64,000 bases of DNA from Chamaecyparis obtusa (Eukaryota; Streptophyta; Pinopsida; Cupressales; Cupressaceae). Below, piece after piece: positions 11,701-23,984 of the stretch (position 1 is its first letter; every line of letters starts with the position of its first letter). Below the pieces are notes generated by a model. That model saw only the letters and a program-made list of their open reading frames with translations, searched no databases and was not told the origin of the DNA. The translations under genes and the position numbers were made by a program. The stretch covers positions 1,918,501 through 1,982,500 of the forward strand of contig BSBK01009273.1 in the NCBI GenBank assembly GCA_027943335.1, read 5' to 3'.

Positions 11701-13075
11701 GGAGGTGCAATTACACAAATATATATAAAAAATTTACTAAGTCCTTAATGTCAGTGCATTTCATCATGTAATCCAACCATACAAAGGTATCGCATAGATG
11801 GTTTCTTAATGGAACTAAATCTTATTAACATTAAAACACAACAGTATAGACTCAGCCAATTATAAGTTTGAAATTATCAGACCGGCCGTATTACACAGTA
11901 GATGAGGGCATCTAGAGTAAGTTCGAGATGAAGTATGCACCTGATGTTACGGCCAGTCGCGGGTATATAATAGTGACATCCAACTCGACTGCAAACTATT
12001 GTGTGCGCTTGACATTAGTTGTTGTGTGGCACTGTTGGTGTCGAGTCTAGCCTAAATAGCCAACCCAGCTGTCGGCTTCAACTCCATAATATCTTCTTCA
12101 GACACGCTGGCTGGTGCTGCCAAAACTTAACCAATGTCCGCTCTTCAACAGTGGACGTGACCCCTCTACATGCTATATATATGCCCAGTGATGGTCCCGC
12201 ACAGCTACCTGGGAACTCTAGGGAATCTATTAGGCGCTACGTCCAAATAGAATGGTAGCAGATACCCGATATGAAGGAGAGATGAGCGTCTACAGCACTC
12301 GCGATGCTACCAGTGGGTGCGCAGACCTGTATATGATACTGTCCCTGAGTAACACAAGGACCAGCAATGATGAATGCAATCTGCAGTCTCTCTTACCCTC
12401 ACGACTATACCACACTTAGACTGATCTTGGCGCCTAATGCCCAAACGTTACCAGCCAAGACAAGAATGGAATCACGCCTTCTAGTGTCAATTTCGAATAA
12501 ACAAGAATCAAAATCTGAGAGGATACCTCTTTCCTTGCTTGCCCAATCTGTTTGTGAACTCTAATGTAGTAATCTTTCTTGTACCTATATATGAAACCAA
12601 TTGTGAAATCTGAATGACTCCACCATTACCAAGATGCTAGGGCTACATCCAACTTCTCGTGTTTTTCCTCAAGGGTTTATGTCCTCAAGAAATAACCAGT
12701 CACATGCGTAACTTGATTTGTTTTTCCTTTTATAAAATTCACGGTGTTGATCCCAAGGCGCACTTTATGCTTTTATAACCTCGAAGTGAGGGAAAGCATG
12801 GAAAACTAAGCAATGTAGGATAAAGTACGCTCACATAAAGTCACTTTAAGTTACTTTTAATATAAAGCAACTTCAAACATAAAGTAACTTTTATAACTTC
12901 ACTTTATAAAATAAAGTGACTTAACTATAGAAAAAGGGATCCCAAATAATAAATATTCATCCACTGAAGCCTATGACTGGCTGGCATCCTCTGAAAGAAA
13001 TCGTTAGCCTATCCGAATGGGGAGATAGACTAATCGAGAGCCAAAATGGCCTAGCACGGAAAAGGGGACATTACA
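11695..13075 (-). repeat. 5' LTR of chromovirus 2, inner end deleted
   Basis: It aligns with the other LTR from about 5664 onward and ends GGGGACATTACA at 13075. The first approximately 115 bp, the PBS and the gag start are gone. The join lies in TCTTGGAGGTGCA, which is shared between gag (TTCTTGGAGG) and the intact LTR (ATCTTGGAGGTGCA). Confidence 0.8.
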
Positions 13076-13273
13076 GTAAGTCCCCAAGTGATTACCAGCA
13101 TATTACATCATATCATTGAGTTAAGTCTGCAAATAGAAAGAACCTTGAGGTTATCTCAGTTGATCACACAATCATATACATTGTTTAGCATCTAAGCTTC
13201 CTTGTTCAACAGAGGATTTGATATTTGGTGCTTCATCTTGCATGTTGGACTGGTAACAAAACTCGCATCAACA

Positions 13274-14373
13274 AATCTATCTACTATTACTAACTCATTT
13301 GCTTGCAGCCCAAATAGTCAAGTGTACATATATGACATTACGATTACTTTACTAAGTGATTCATACAAACAATGCTAGTCAACAATTATAACAAAAGTTA
13401 GACTTAGATGTCAATCTTTGTTATTTAGATGAGGTATAATTCTTGGAACATTTATTTGGGAAGGTACAATCATCACAATGAAACCACGTGGCAATAGATG
13501 GTGGAGAGCCACATGGTGCAAAATGATCCATTGATGTAAATAATTCTAATGGATAGCCACATATTTTGGAATTTGTATCCCCAAATGTGGGTATGCTAGA
13601 ATTACCTTTCAAATTACATAAATAAATCTAATGGAGGTCGACCTATTCTGGAATTTGTATCTCCAAATGTGGAGTGTCAGAATGACATCATGGAATGTCT
13701 TGATTATTGCTTATCAGATGATGCAAAGCTTGCCAAACACATTAATTTATATCCTTTTTGAGTCAAAATATTTTTTCCATCAAAATTATGTTGTTTTTAT
13801 TAATAACAGTCTATAATTATCCAAATAACTCATTGTATTTTATTGAATCAGTAAAAAAATTGTGCAATAATCTAAACCAATCTATGATTAGCTATGTGAA
13901 AACACCATTGTCTACCAATGTGCATAGATTCACTCTGGGAATTAATCATTTTTCCACAATAAAAGGCATCACCTTGCCATGAAAATTAATCCCCATAGCC
14001 AGAAGTCACAAGAATTTTATAGAGGGCCTTCTTAAAGTTATCACTGACCTAGGCCCTCGAACATACAAGGGTTTAAGTTAAACAAAAAACTTAAATAATT
14101 TGATTAGGAAACATTTTAAAAGATATCAGAATGTTTCAATAAAAACCCAACGTAGTCCAAACTCCATTATAGAGTGACAAGAAGAAATGATAGTCACCAT
14201 AGACCAAAGAAAAACAATGCCACAAACAACTAATTGAAAGAATGCAGTTATTAGCAGTAGCACAATAGATTCATAAGATAAAATATGCAACATTATAAAA
14301 AAAGATACAAATGCCATATGATGAGATGTAATTGCAAATAAGTTAATAACCATGAAAGAAAATAAGCACATAC
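13274..14373. other. Intron-like sequence without gene
   Basis: AT-rich, no protein-coding signal. Two diverged direct copies of a block with TGGAATTTGTAT(C/T)(C/T)CCAAATGTGG lie at about 13565 and 13651. It lies downstream of the last recognised kinase exon, so the next exon must be elsewhere. Confidence 0.4.
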
Positions 14374-14448
14374 TGCCTGACCAAAGGCTATGCAGACTTC
14401 TCTTGCCATTTCCTTTTCTGTTGGTGTCAGTAGTACAGGATACCTCAC
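14374..14448 (-). CDS. VIH: PPIP5K/VIH kinase exon d
   Basis: The exon is 75 bp, 25 codons, phase 0 at both ends. It reads [20 protein letters not shown] followed by AFGQA, a signature stretch of the ATP-grasp kinase domain. The acceptor is TTTTGTAG before GTGAGG and the donor is GCA|GTATGT. In plant homologues known to me the last residues are usually AFRQA, so Gly for Arg is a possible substitution. The following exon, expected to begin near VCGFDLLR, was not found down to position 1. The sequence alone gives no sign of decay. Confidence 0.9.
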
Positions 14449-17223
14449 CTACAAAATTCAATATCACCATATTAATTGAATATGAAAATGCAATTTCAAA
14501 AGTCAAACATTAGGCAAAATTCTACCAGAATACCTCAACTACGAAATCAAAATTCTCCAATTTTAGATGAATAAAAAGTGTGCAAAAGAATTTGCAAAAC
14601 ACAAACTCACAATAGACTGTAAAGCTTGTACACTAAAACATCTTTCAAATGTGCATGTGTTTCTATGTATGACTAACTGTGCACACGTAACTACATGTTC
14701 TGATATTCTGATAGAAAAATTCAAGAATAGTTCAGTTGGGAAGTCTAAGCATGATTATCTTCAACAAAGAAATTATAAGCATTGCCGTATAGATAAAAGC
14801 TACATGGCGACATCAAGGGTCAGAATATACAAGAAGATTGCACACAGTAGGTCATTGAACAGATAGTCTTACTGGAATCAGTTCCAGACGCAATATATTT
14901 CAGCCAAAGTGAACACAAAGGGAATAGGTATGTCTATAGAAAACTTAAACATATGCATAATATGTTTATCAATAAGTCATAATCATGCCGAAGAACTGAG
15001 TGGAGATGAGTAGAGGTGGGTACATAATGTCAAGAATAAAGACACCATTCAAGGAAGGAAACTAAAATGGAGGAAAGGTATTTAAAAATAATACAAGTAT
15101 ATCACACAATGAACAATCAGTGATCAAAGATTCCAAACCATAGTTTAAAACTAACAAGAAACTTGCCAGCTGCAATTGCAGCCATGCATTTATTTGTGAG
15201 CAAGTTTTGGGGAGTTGCAGGCCAGAACTGGCAGCAGTACTTGCCAAGTGCCTACTGAAAATTTTCCTAACACCGAGTTTTGCTCAGTTTTGCCAAGTTT
15301 TGCCAAATTTTGCCAAATTTTGCCAAGTTCTGTCAATTTAATAAATTATAAGTATTTTTTTTAATTTACTAATTGTCTGCCAAGCTACGTAGTTCACTCC
15401 AAAATTGTCTCTACAAGTTTAGCCAAGTCATGAGTATTAAGGCTATGATCCAAAGAAAAGAAACATGAAGAAACCTCAAACAAGTGCACTCCAAAGCAAT
15501 AGCATTTGAAATAGATGTAGTATGGCTAAACAGATTCAGAAAGAGTTGCAAAAAGCTTCAATGGAGATTTTCAAGGAAATCATTGTCTGGGCATATGTTG
15601 GAAGTCTGGAAATGAGCTTGATGAGGAAGGACACATTCAGAAAGATTTGTGAGAAAGAAAAGAAAGAAATTCAGCAGCTAAAGGAAAGAACCATGGCCAA
15701 GGCTTCAACTTCAAGCTCAATTAAAAATCATCACCTTTTAGTACCGTCAAATTTTGCCCCTAAGTTTACTGATATTTCCACTGTATATAGTTGTCAAGGA
15801 TGCTGAAAAATCCAGCGGTTGGGGAATAGATGTAAAGTTATGTAATGTCATCATTTAATCAATTCATCATGTGTGAACTCAAGAGCCCATTCTCACATTC
15901 CATTGGATTTCAGTGTGTGTTAGAGAAACAACTTTAACATGAAAACCATTACTTGTTAATATCTTATGAAAATTCAGCAAATTGGGAAAACTAAATAATT
16001 TAGAATTATTTATTGGTAGAATTCCCAACCTGGGGAGACACATGGCATCAGCTACATTACAGATTTTATGGCAAATCTTGATTGTGGGACTATTAATTGC
16101 ATTCATGACAAAGTGGCATTTAGTTAGAAGTTATGAATTGACTTTCTGGGGCAGCATATTCATAATTATTTATAAAAGTAGTACGTAGGTTTTAGAAGGC
16201 TATCTTTGACTCACCAAAAATAACCAAAGGAGTTTTGACAATCATTCATGAGGTCCATTTACAGGGAAGAAAATACTAAAATTTATATTTATTTCCTTTT
16301 AATGCAGCATGTGAGTTTGTGCACCACCTTTGAGCCCTTTGGTGGGCTATAAAAGTCAAGCCATTTCTTCATATTGAATCATCTTTTCTTCTCGACACAA
16401 AACTCTATCGAAAATGAGCCTTGTATTCAATTATTGAATGCGAGGATGAAAACCCCTAGGATTCTAGAGATCAATTGACAAAACCCCATTGGTTTCCTAG
16501 AGTTTGAAGGATGGGAACCCTTTAAATTCTTGAGGGAAGCTTTCTATGGAGATTAGATCTGCAGTTCATGTTTGGAGGATTTTAGCATACATTTGGGTAT
16601 TTCAGCATATAGCGTATTTTCCAGATATGTTTGTAATTGCATTAGATTTGTAATTTCAAAAGCTTCAACAAATCAGGAAGCAAATCTTTGAACTGTGCAC
16701 AAGATTGTCAAATCTTTTTGGGTCTTTATATATATAAATATATATATATAATCCGTTAAAGTCATTTCAAGTCTACTTCTGACAAGTACATGTTGGCATC
16801 AATATATTTACTACAATAACATGAGAATTGCAATAACAAACAAATGCTCAAGTTTATGTAGTGTAATGTACATAGCAAGAATTAATTAATTTTCAGCTAT
16901 CATATAGATAATTTTACCATTCTGCCTAACTAGTGCACCATCTCCTCTTGTCTATAGAAATAAGCCGTATTGAGATAATTAAGAGTTCTCATCCTTCATG
17001 CTAATGTCAAATCTTAGAGACAGTGTACATCACGATTATAGATCAACCCATGAAAAGATTCCACTTTCTCTAATATGTTGTGTTCTCTTACAATGAGATG
17101 ATGACTCTTTTTAAATGCTTGTGGTTAATTCTGACTTGTAAATATTATTATATAATTATAACCACCATTTATCTCAAAATGAAATTCGTTACTTCTAAGT
17201 TACCAAATTCTTCCCTGAAAGCT
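14449..17223. other. Intron sequence without gene
   Basis: This is part of the 6.6-kb intron. It contains a short array of TTTTGCCAA(A/G) units at about 15258-15335 and a weak 94-codon frame at 15522-15806 (KEKKEIQQLKERTMAKAS) with no recognised family. Nothing else supports a gene. Confidence 0.4.
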
Positions 17224-20060
17224 CAGGGTCCCGATCTAGTCCGGCCCAAATACGGGTCTAGATGCGGTCCGCTCCAGGTCTAGATAGGGTCCTGCAGATA
17301 CCCTATGGGTTCATTCTATCTGACCCAAGGCAAATTTTGGAGAATTTTGGGAGAATTTTGAGATCAGCTGCCTGACCTAGGTAGAATTTGACGGGTTTTT
17401 GGCACTTTTTTTTTTTTTTAAAGTTTCTTTTTGGTCTATTTTGGTCAACTTGACCCTCCAAGCATTAAATAGACCACTAAAAAAACAAAAAAGTGAAACA
17501 TATCTCATTTGTGCATTTGTGAATGAAAAACAAAACCTCTTTCCTCCATTGCTAAACTTTCTTGTTTGCTTGCCATTACTCAAGGAGTGTTGAAGGGAGA
17601 TAATTGCATGCTCTAAGCTGATTTTTGAGTTTTTCCTACATGGTTGCAAATGTTGAGAACTTCTCAAAGACATTGAAGAGGAAGATTTCAACAAAAGAGG
17701 TAGGTTTTGTTGATTTTGTTTGTCTTTTTATTTTTCTTAGCATTTTTTTAACGAAATGAAATGAACTCCCTAGTTTTTTTTTATTTTGGTTTGTGGCTTT
17801 GTATGTTGTTTATAGATTCATAGAATAGCAAGTGCTTCTACAACTACGAACTCCCAATGCAAAAGAGACTCGGGCTCTCCACTATGGAAATATGTTGAAA
17901 TGGTTCAGCAACTACTAGGTGAAGGTTTTGTTTGGAATTTTAGCCATTGCAAAGAGGAATACAAAAGCTCTTATAGTCAAGGGTAAGGACATGTATGCTT
18001 TATCCCTCAACAAGGCATCAAGTTTTGTACAAGCAAGCCAAGAATTCAAGGGGAGCCTACACCTAAAACCCTTCTTGCCAACTCTATTGTACTAAATTAT
18101 ATTGAAGAGCAAAAACAAGCAGATGAAGCAGTTGGGAATGCAAATGCTCATCCTTTGGAAAGGTATTGAACTAAAAAGGCATCAAAGGCCTCTACGGCTT
18201 CAATTTCCAATCAACAACCCATAAAGGGCCCATCCATTTTGCGTGTTCCTGAAGAACCAATATCAAATAAGAGAGCAAAGTGACCTTTGCAAATGGCATT
18301 TCGCAAATGAGGATAGAGACATTGCCCAGAAACACATAGCTATATGCACCTATACAAATGAATTGGCATTTAATGTTGTTCGCTCACCATATTGGCATAA
18401 AACGGTGAGGTCAATTAATGAGGCTCCAATGAGGTTCAAGGGCCCAAGTTATGAGGTGGTGTGCACCACTATTAGACAAAGAGGTGAAACATGTAGAGGA
18501 TTCCCTGAAGCTCATCAAGGATTCATGGATCGAAACAGGTGTGTCCATAATATTTGATGGATGGAAAGATGCAAGAAATCGCCCTTTGGACAATGTTATT
18601 GCAGTTGTCCACATGAGGTGCAATCTTTTAGAGAGAATGAATTGTGAAAGACAGTACATTTATTGCAAACATTCTTTCCAAGACATCAAGCAAGTTGGCC
18701 CTCAAAATGTTGTTCAGGTGATAACACACAATGCCAAAATTGTAGGGTTGTCGGATTATTGGTTGAGGGGCACTATGAACACATTTTTTAGACACCTTGT
18801 GTTGTCCACTCACTCAACCTAATGCTGCGAAAAATTGGCAAGAAAGTTGAGTGGATCAAACAAATGTATGCTAATGCCCAAGAGATCCAAATGTTCATCA
18901 CAAACCACCATATGTCACAAGCCATATTTAGACAATTCTCCAAATTGGAGCTCTTGAAAGTAAGTTAAATTATTTAAAATTTAAATATGTTTGACTTTAG
19001 TTTAGTAAACTTTCTAAGCTTTTAATTTTAATGTTGATTTTAATTTATTATTGTTTTGATTTTGAAATAGCTTGTTGAGACCCATTTTGCCTCCAACACA
19101 ATTGTTTTGAAATGCCTTGTGAAGCCTAAAAGAGGCATTATCTAGAACGGTAATCAGTGCTAATTAGAGCATACGGAGGCAATCTAGTAGTACAAGGGCA
19201 GCTATCGGTAAGGCAATGATACTAGCTAACTCTTGGTGGAATCATGTTGAGTACCTCTTGAGATTATTTGAGCCTATATTGAGCATGATCTGATAAACTG
19301 GCATGGATAGGCCTTTCTTGGGTGAGGTAGACTCTTTCAAAAATGATCACATACGGAGTACGATGAGGCCTGAATTCATGAATTTCGCAAGTACCGATGG
19401 TTGTGGTCTCGACGCTCTTTAAGACGAAGAAGGTGTTGATGCTCATAAATGGTGGTACTTCCATGGAGAAATATACCAAAACCTACAACCTATTGTCATC
19501 AAAGTTTTATCACAAGCAAGTTCTTAACGCTTAAGATTCTAATTTCTAAATTCTTGTTGATGAATACTGTATTTATATTTTAAAACATTATTCTTTACTC
19601 TTAACTCTCTAATTTCAAAATTGAACATCTTGATAGGCTGCCAGTTCATCATCGCCCAAAAGGAATTGGAGCACATACTCCATCCACTCAATAAAATACA
19701 ATAGACTACAGTCCAAAAAGGCAGAAGACTTGGTTTATGTGCATTCAAACTTACACAAAGATTACCAACAAAAAAGGGGAGGCAAAGCATTGGGATGTTG
19801 AACCAAAGCGTACAAAGCTGGATGATTCAATTGCCCGCCTTGGTGCACTTGGAGTTAATCATCATCATCATCAGCTACCTAGTGATCATACAGCTGCTCC
19901 TAAGACTAACATTGCTAGTACCAATGTTAGGGCAGTGGCTATCCAGCCACGAAAATCTTTTACTTTGTATAACTTTTTGCAAACTTTTGAAAAAAAAACT
20001 AAGTGTTTCCCCTTCGTATGCATAACAATTTTCGTGGCTGTATAGCTGCTGCCATAGTGA
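17224..20060 (+). mobile_element. Decayed hAT transposon with DUF659-type transposase
   Basis: Ordered pieces of one transposase lie on the plus strand. A BED-type zinc finger (WNFSHCKEEYKSSYSQG, about 17930-17985) comes first. A DUF659 segment (WIETGVSIIFDGWKDARNRP, then QNVVQVITHNAKIVGLSDY, about 18510-18765) follows. Next is VVHSLNLMLRKIGKKVEWIK (about 18795-18860), and last the hAT C-terminal signature (NWSTYSIHS, SKKAEDLVYVHSNL, about 19660-19760). Stops and frameshifts separate the pieces. CAGGGTCCC at 17224 resembles a hAT left end, but no matching right end or 8-bp TSD was found, so both borders are tentative. It sits in the 6.6-kb intron of the kinase gene. Confidence 0.7.
18451..18822 (+). 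pseudogene. hAT transposase, DUF659 region
   Basis: This is the longest open stretch of the transposase, 123 codons. It contains KDSWIETGVSIIFDGWKD, the start of the RNase H-like catalytic fold in DUF659 transposases, and VVQVITHNAKIVGL, where the usual catalytic-region VxDNA motif reads THNA. It is flanked in other frames by the BED finger upstream and the C-terminal dimerisation domain downstream. Confidence 0.7.
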
Positions 20061-21031
20061 CACTGTTTGTGCTTATAATTTGCCACAGCAGGATGATGAT
20101 ATGTTTGAAGACTTTTGATGATATTTGATTAGTGATGGCTGATTGTTAATGTTCACATTATTATTTTTGAACTGAAACATTGAAATGGTGGTGTATTTTG
20201 GCATTTTGTTATGTTATTTGGACTAAAGCATTAATATATATGGTTGTGTATTTTACTATGTTACTTTACTATTAGCATAGTGGTGAGCTATGAACTTATT
20301 TGCTGCTGCATATATGTATAATTTTTTAATTTTTTTGATCTGTTTTTGTACAAACAAACCTAAACCCACCCTAAAAGAATTTGATCGAACCCGTGAACCC
20401 AAAATCAATATGAACTTTCTGAGTTGTTCGAGCTGCCTAGCACGTGTAATTTGCTACTGTGTATTTCAAAACCAACTTCCCTATACATTCTTACATCTTA
20501 ATTGCTCCTAAGCTCAATATCAATTCTAAAAGTTCAATCCTGTCTATACTTCAATCCAGTATTATATTGTGATTGTATTTACAAGTCAATTTCCCAATTT
20601 AAATTATCTGCAAATACACTAGTTATGTTTATAAACAAATGATCCAATAAAACATTAAGCCTTAAACATTCTGCTGGCTCAACTGCTGCAAGATTCCCTC
20701 TCTGTTTTTGGGCACAAGAACGCACCCTCATTTTAGACATCCTTCCCCAAGATCATGCTGCCGAATGGACAAAGTAACATTGTGTCTGTAATTTATTCAT
20801 TACAAGAACATTGCATAGCTAAATTATATTCAATGTAAAGTAGCTCTATGCAATAACAGGATCTACTGGAAGAAAACAGTGTAAAACAATAGTTTTTCAA
20901 CACACATTTCCAAATGAATTTATTATTTCTTCAATAGATATTGACTAGAGGATGTCGGATGAACTAATATCAACAGATATTGTACTTTTATATAATGGAT
21001 AAAAAGCACAGTATAACAAATAAATTATTAC
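20061..21031. other. Intron sequence without gene
   Basis: AT-rich sequence between the hAT remnant and exon c. ACCCACCC and GAACCCGTGAACCC near 20365-20400 might be the worn right end of the hAT element. No coding signal is visible. Confidence 0.35.
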
Positions 21032-21124
21032 CTCTTTCCCATCGGGGCTTCTCATGACAACACCATCAACAACCGGAGACTTTCTGGCCTCTGCATGGGC
21101 ATATTCAGGCCCAACTGTATAAAC
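21032..21124 (-). CDS. VIH: PPIP5K/VIH kinase exon c
   Basis: The exon is 93 bp, 31 codons, phase 0 at both ends. It encodes [20 protein letters not shown] followed by [11 protein letters not shown], a near-invariant part of the PPIP5K ATP-grasp kinase domain. The acceptor is ATTATAG before GTTTAT and the donor is GAG|GTAATA. It joins exon b (GTDVK) and exon d (VRYPV) in frame. There are no stops or frameshifts. Confidence 0.95.
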
Positions 21125-21483
21125 CTATAATAGCAACCACAACAGAAGACAACTTAATTGTGATTCAATAATTAACACAATTCAGATACAAATGAGGTTG
21201 TTAGAGTCGCTATGTCACATGCAGTGTAGATTATAAAACAAAGATTTGAATTGTTTAAACACTAGAACTGATTCTACATAGTAAGTTAAATATGTGTCAA
21301 TGACAAAACCATCCCTTACATCTGTAAAATGCAATTTACAGCCATTTTTTAAATCCAATTCTCATTTTTTCATATCTAAGATAGCTGCTAGTAGATTTAT
21401 TGGACAGTTGACTATCACTTAATGTTTATACTACATTTCTTAGCATCATGTCGAGCAAAATCTACTAGATTATCTGCAATTAC

Positions 21484-21588
21484 CTTCACATCAGTTCCTC
21501 CAGTGGGCATAAATTCTTCATATATGTATGATCCTTCTCTTCGGACTCTTCTTTTATCTGGATGGAATTCACTGGAACGGTTGCCAAC
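21484..21588 (-). CDS. VIH: PPIP5K/VIH kinase exon b
   Basis: The exon is 105 bp, 35 codons, phase 0 at both ends. It encodes [35 protein letters not shown]. The last motif is the conserved nucleotide-binding strand of the PPIP5K ATP-grasp domain. The acceptor is TTGTAG before GTTGGC and the donor is AAG|GTAATT. The 359-bp intron to exon c is the only short intron seen, and the 14.8-kb intron lies on its other side. Confidence 0.95.
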
Positions 21589-22920
21589 CTACAATAATTT
21601 AAATGTTCAAATAGATCAGCAAGGCACTAATTTTAAAAACCAAACTCAATTCTCAGACAATTCCATGCAATATGTTACAACTTTTTTCAAAACTCAAAAT
21701 TTCCATTATGCATTACACATTTCTTCTCCACAATTATTCAATTGAAGATAATAAATGCAGTAACATTGCATTTGATATGTGTCCTGAAAAACAGTGTGTC
21801 AGAATGCACAATTTTATACCCGTAATAAATTCTATGAATGTGCATTAAAAGTATCAATCTTTAGAATGAAAAAAAGAAATAAATTATATTAACATCCACA
21901 GGTGCACTTGGTTCATAACGAAGGCACAATAATTATATTTAATTCATGGACAACAGATTCAATCTTGTGTGGGTTAGATAATTTCAATAACCATTGCAAT
22001 TTTTGTATGACACAATTTTTTAAAATATTTGATATTGTACCAGAGAGATAGTGGCATTGTTGATATCACAATGATAAAAAAAAGGTAAGAGCAGAAATAA
22101 GATTCCTAACAAAAGTTTGTTTACTGATCTATCTCATTAAATGAATACACGAATTAATAATAGAGACAAAAATGCGTACCAGATAGAGTAAAATATATCT
22201 TTATTCGGACATGAAATTATTACAGAATAAAAGATCAAAGATGGTCAGCCAATGATCAGACTCCATCTGACTATATCATACTCCCTTGATGATACGCAAT
22301 CTATTTAAAAGACCAAAAGGTTGCCAAGAGGTACATGATTCTCAACCAATCAATAGTTCCTACTACCCAAAGCTGTAAATCACGTAATACATAGTCAAAT
22401 ACCAATATTATTGAATAATAATAATAGACATTGTCCAATGACTAAATCATCCCCCACAACCAAAAAGCCATCTTGCAGATGACCAGGAAACCAAAGTAAG
22501 CATCAAGTAACATTCAGGAAGATTTTCCAAATTGATGACAATACTGTAGATGAAGACTTGTAGACAAACTTGGAAATGTACAGTGCAAACTCAGAAAATG
22601 AGAGTACTTGGTAAATCAAACTAATGACCTTCAAAACCACACACACCTTCATGATACAAACCAACTTTCCACAAGGCAGTTTTAATAATTGACTACTTAA
22701 ATGGATGACTGTTGATGCTAGAAGTCAAGGACATTGTCACTATACACTAAGGCAATTTGGAATTCCAAATGATCAAGCCATACAAGAAGGAAATAAAATG
22801 CAAAGGGAGGAAAAGCTAGCCGCACAATATAGGAACATGTAAAATGCCCTATGATGCAAGCGCAGAGAATAAAGGGTCATAAATGTAAGTATGAAAGTTG
22901 TCATACAATCAAGTTCCATA
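21589..22920. other. Intron sequence without gene
   Basis: This is the start of the 14.8-kb intron. AT-rich, no coding signal or clear element borders. Confidence 0.4.
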
Positions 22921-23378
22921 CTCTCATTTGTATAGGAAGCTTAACTTCCCATTTCCACCATAGATCACCAATAGAACATGTTGTAACTAATTCACAAAAA
23001 AATTGTGTACCTTATTACTTGATGCACATATCTCATCTAGCATATGCTTTGAAGTTTTGTTGGCCATACCAAAGGGGAATGATATAGTCATAGGAAGGAA
23101 TAGAGACTAAGAAACCGTACAGTGCAAAAATTTAGTCTAGTTTGCCAAACTCTCATTTGTATAGGAAGCTTAACTTCCCATTTCCACCATAGATCACCAA
23201 TAGAACATGTTGTAACTAATTCACAAAAAAATTGTGTACCTTATTACTTGATGCACATATCTCCTCTAGCATATGCTTTGAAGTTTTGTTCGCCATACCA
23301 AAGGGGAATGATATAGTCGTAGGAAGGAATAGAGACTAAGAAACCGTATGGTGCAAAAATTTAGTCTAGTTTGCCAAA
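22921..23378. repeat. 229-bp tandem duplication
   Basis: The unit starting CTCTCATTTGTATAGGAAGC at 22921 recurs at 23150 with only a handful of substitutions, for example CATCTCATC/CATCTCCTC and TTGGCC/TTCGCC. It appears recent, intronic and non-coding. Short open frames within the two copies are simply duplicates of each other. Confidence 0.85.
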
Positions 23379-23984
23379 CTCCAAAAGCATGTCGTACAAT
23401 GAGGGCAACATGGAAAAAAATTTGAAGGGAGAAAAATTATGAAAACCCATTACAAATTTTTTAAAGGAAAAAATTATAAAAACCCATTAAAAAAATTTTA
23501 AGAGAAAAAATTATGAAAACCCATCAGAGAAACCTTCATGCAGCAAAACACGAGACTTCGTGTGGTAAACAACATATGCAAGTAACATGCAACTCACAAA
23601 AAAGCAACATGCAAGTACATGCAACCCTCAAAAATTAGAGACTTTTGCTCAAACCAGGAAACCACATGATCAAAACCCTCGACCAAACTTGCGATTTTTA
23701 GCAAAATCTTTTAGAGACGAACTGTGAAGAGCCTAGCTGGCTCTCTTTTGCAAACTAACTCTTTCACACTTTTAATTGCACTTTTTAAATCATTTTCAGA
23801 TCATATAGGAATTTTGAAACAATCATATGTGAATTTCAATAAATTTTCCAGATTTTCATTTAAAACAACAGCAACAATTTTAAATTCTAACTCCAAAGAT
23901 AATTATCAATTCAATTCACATGCTTGGCAAATATTTAAAATATTACATTATTAATGAATGTCCAGCACTTTTTAAAAGACCTCA
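23379..23984. other. Intron sequence without gene
   Basis: Poly-A-rich sequence with repeated ATTATGAAAACCCAT blocks near 23435-23525 (about three imperfect copies). No gene. Confidence 0.4.

Larger units (their letters stand above)
5548..13075 (-). mobile_element. Ty3 chromovirus 2, decayed, TSD GTAAG
   Basis: This chromovirus has two related LTRs around a minus-strand gag-pol remnant. The TSD GTAAG is at 5543-5547 and 13076-13080. The flanks rejoin to sequence seen uninterrupted in L2 and L3 (GAATGAACAACGTAAG followed by the AAGTGATTACC block), which confirms insertion into L1. Gag-pol carries many stops and frameshifts. The gag-side LTR lacks its inner end, the PBS and the gag start. Confidence 0.85.
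2641..13273 (+). mobile_element. Long-LTR family copy L1, with nested insertions
   Basis: L1 is the most diverged of three copies of one long LTR-like repeat (others 40226-44039 and 45957-57687). Shared blocks in the same order are a 37-43-bp minisatellite (2682-2930), repeated TTTCTTATTGG motifs near 4250-4300, a TATATAA box at 4427, TGAATGAACA near 5532, AAGTGATTACCAGCA near 13086, and the terminal ACAAAACTCGCATCAACA ending at 13273. It is interrupted by a solo LTR (4784-5295) and by chromovirus 2 (5548-13075). The left end is not defined and no matching target duplication was found. Confidence 0.6.

Noticed and set aside
15522..15806. 94-codon Lys/Glu-rich frame in the 6.6-kb intron
   Set aside because: No recognisable family, no splice or promoter context; length is within chance for this base composition.
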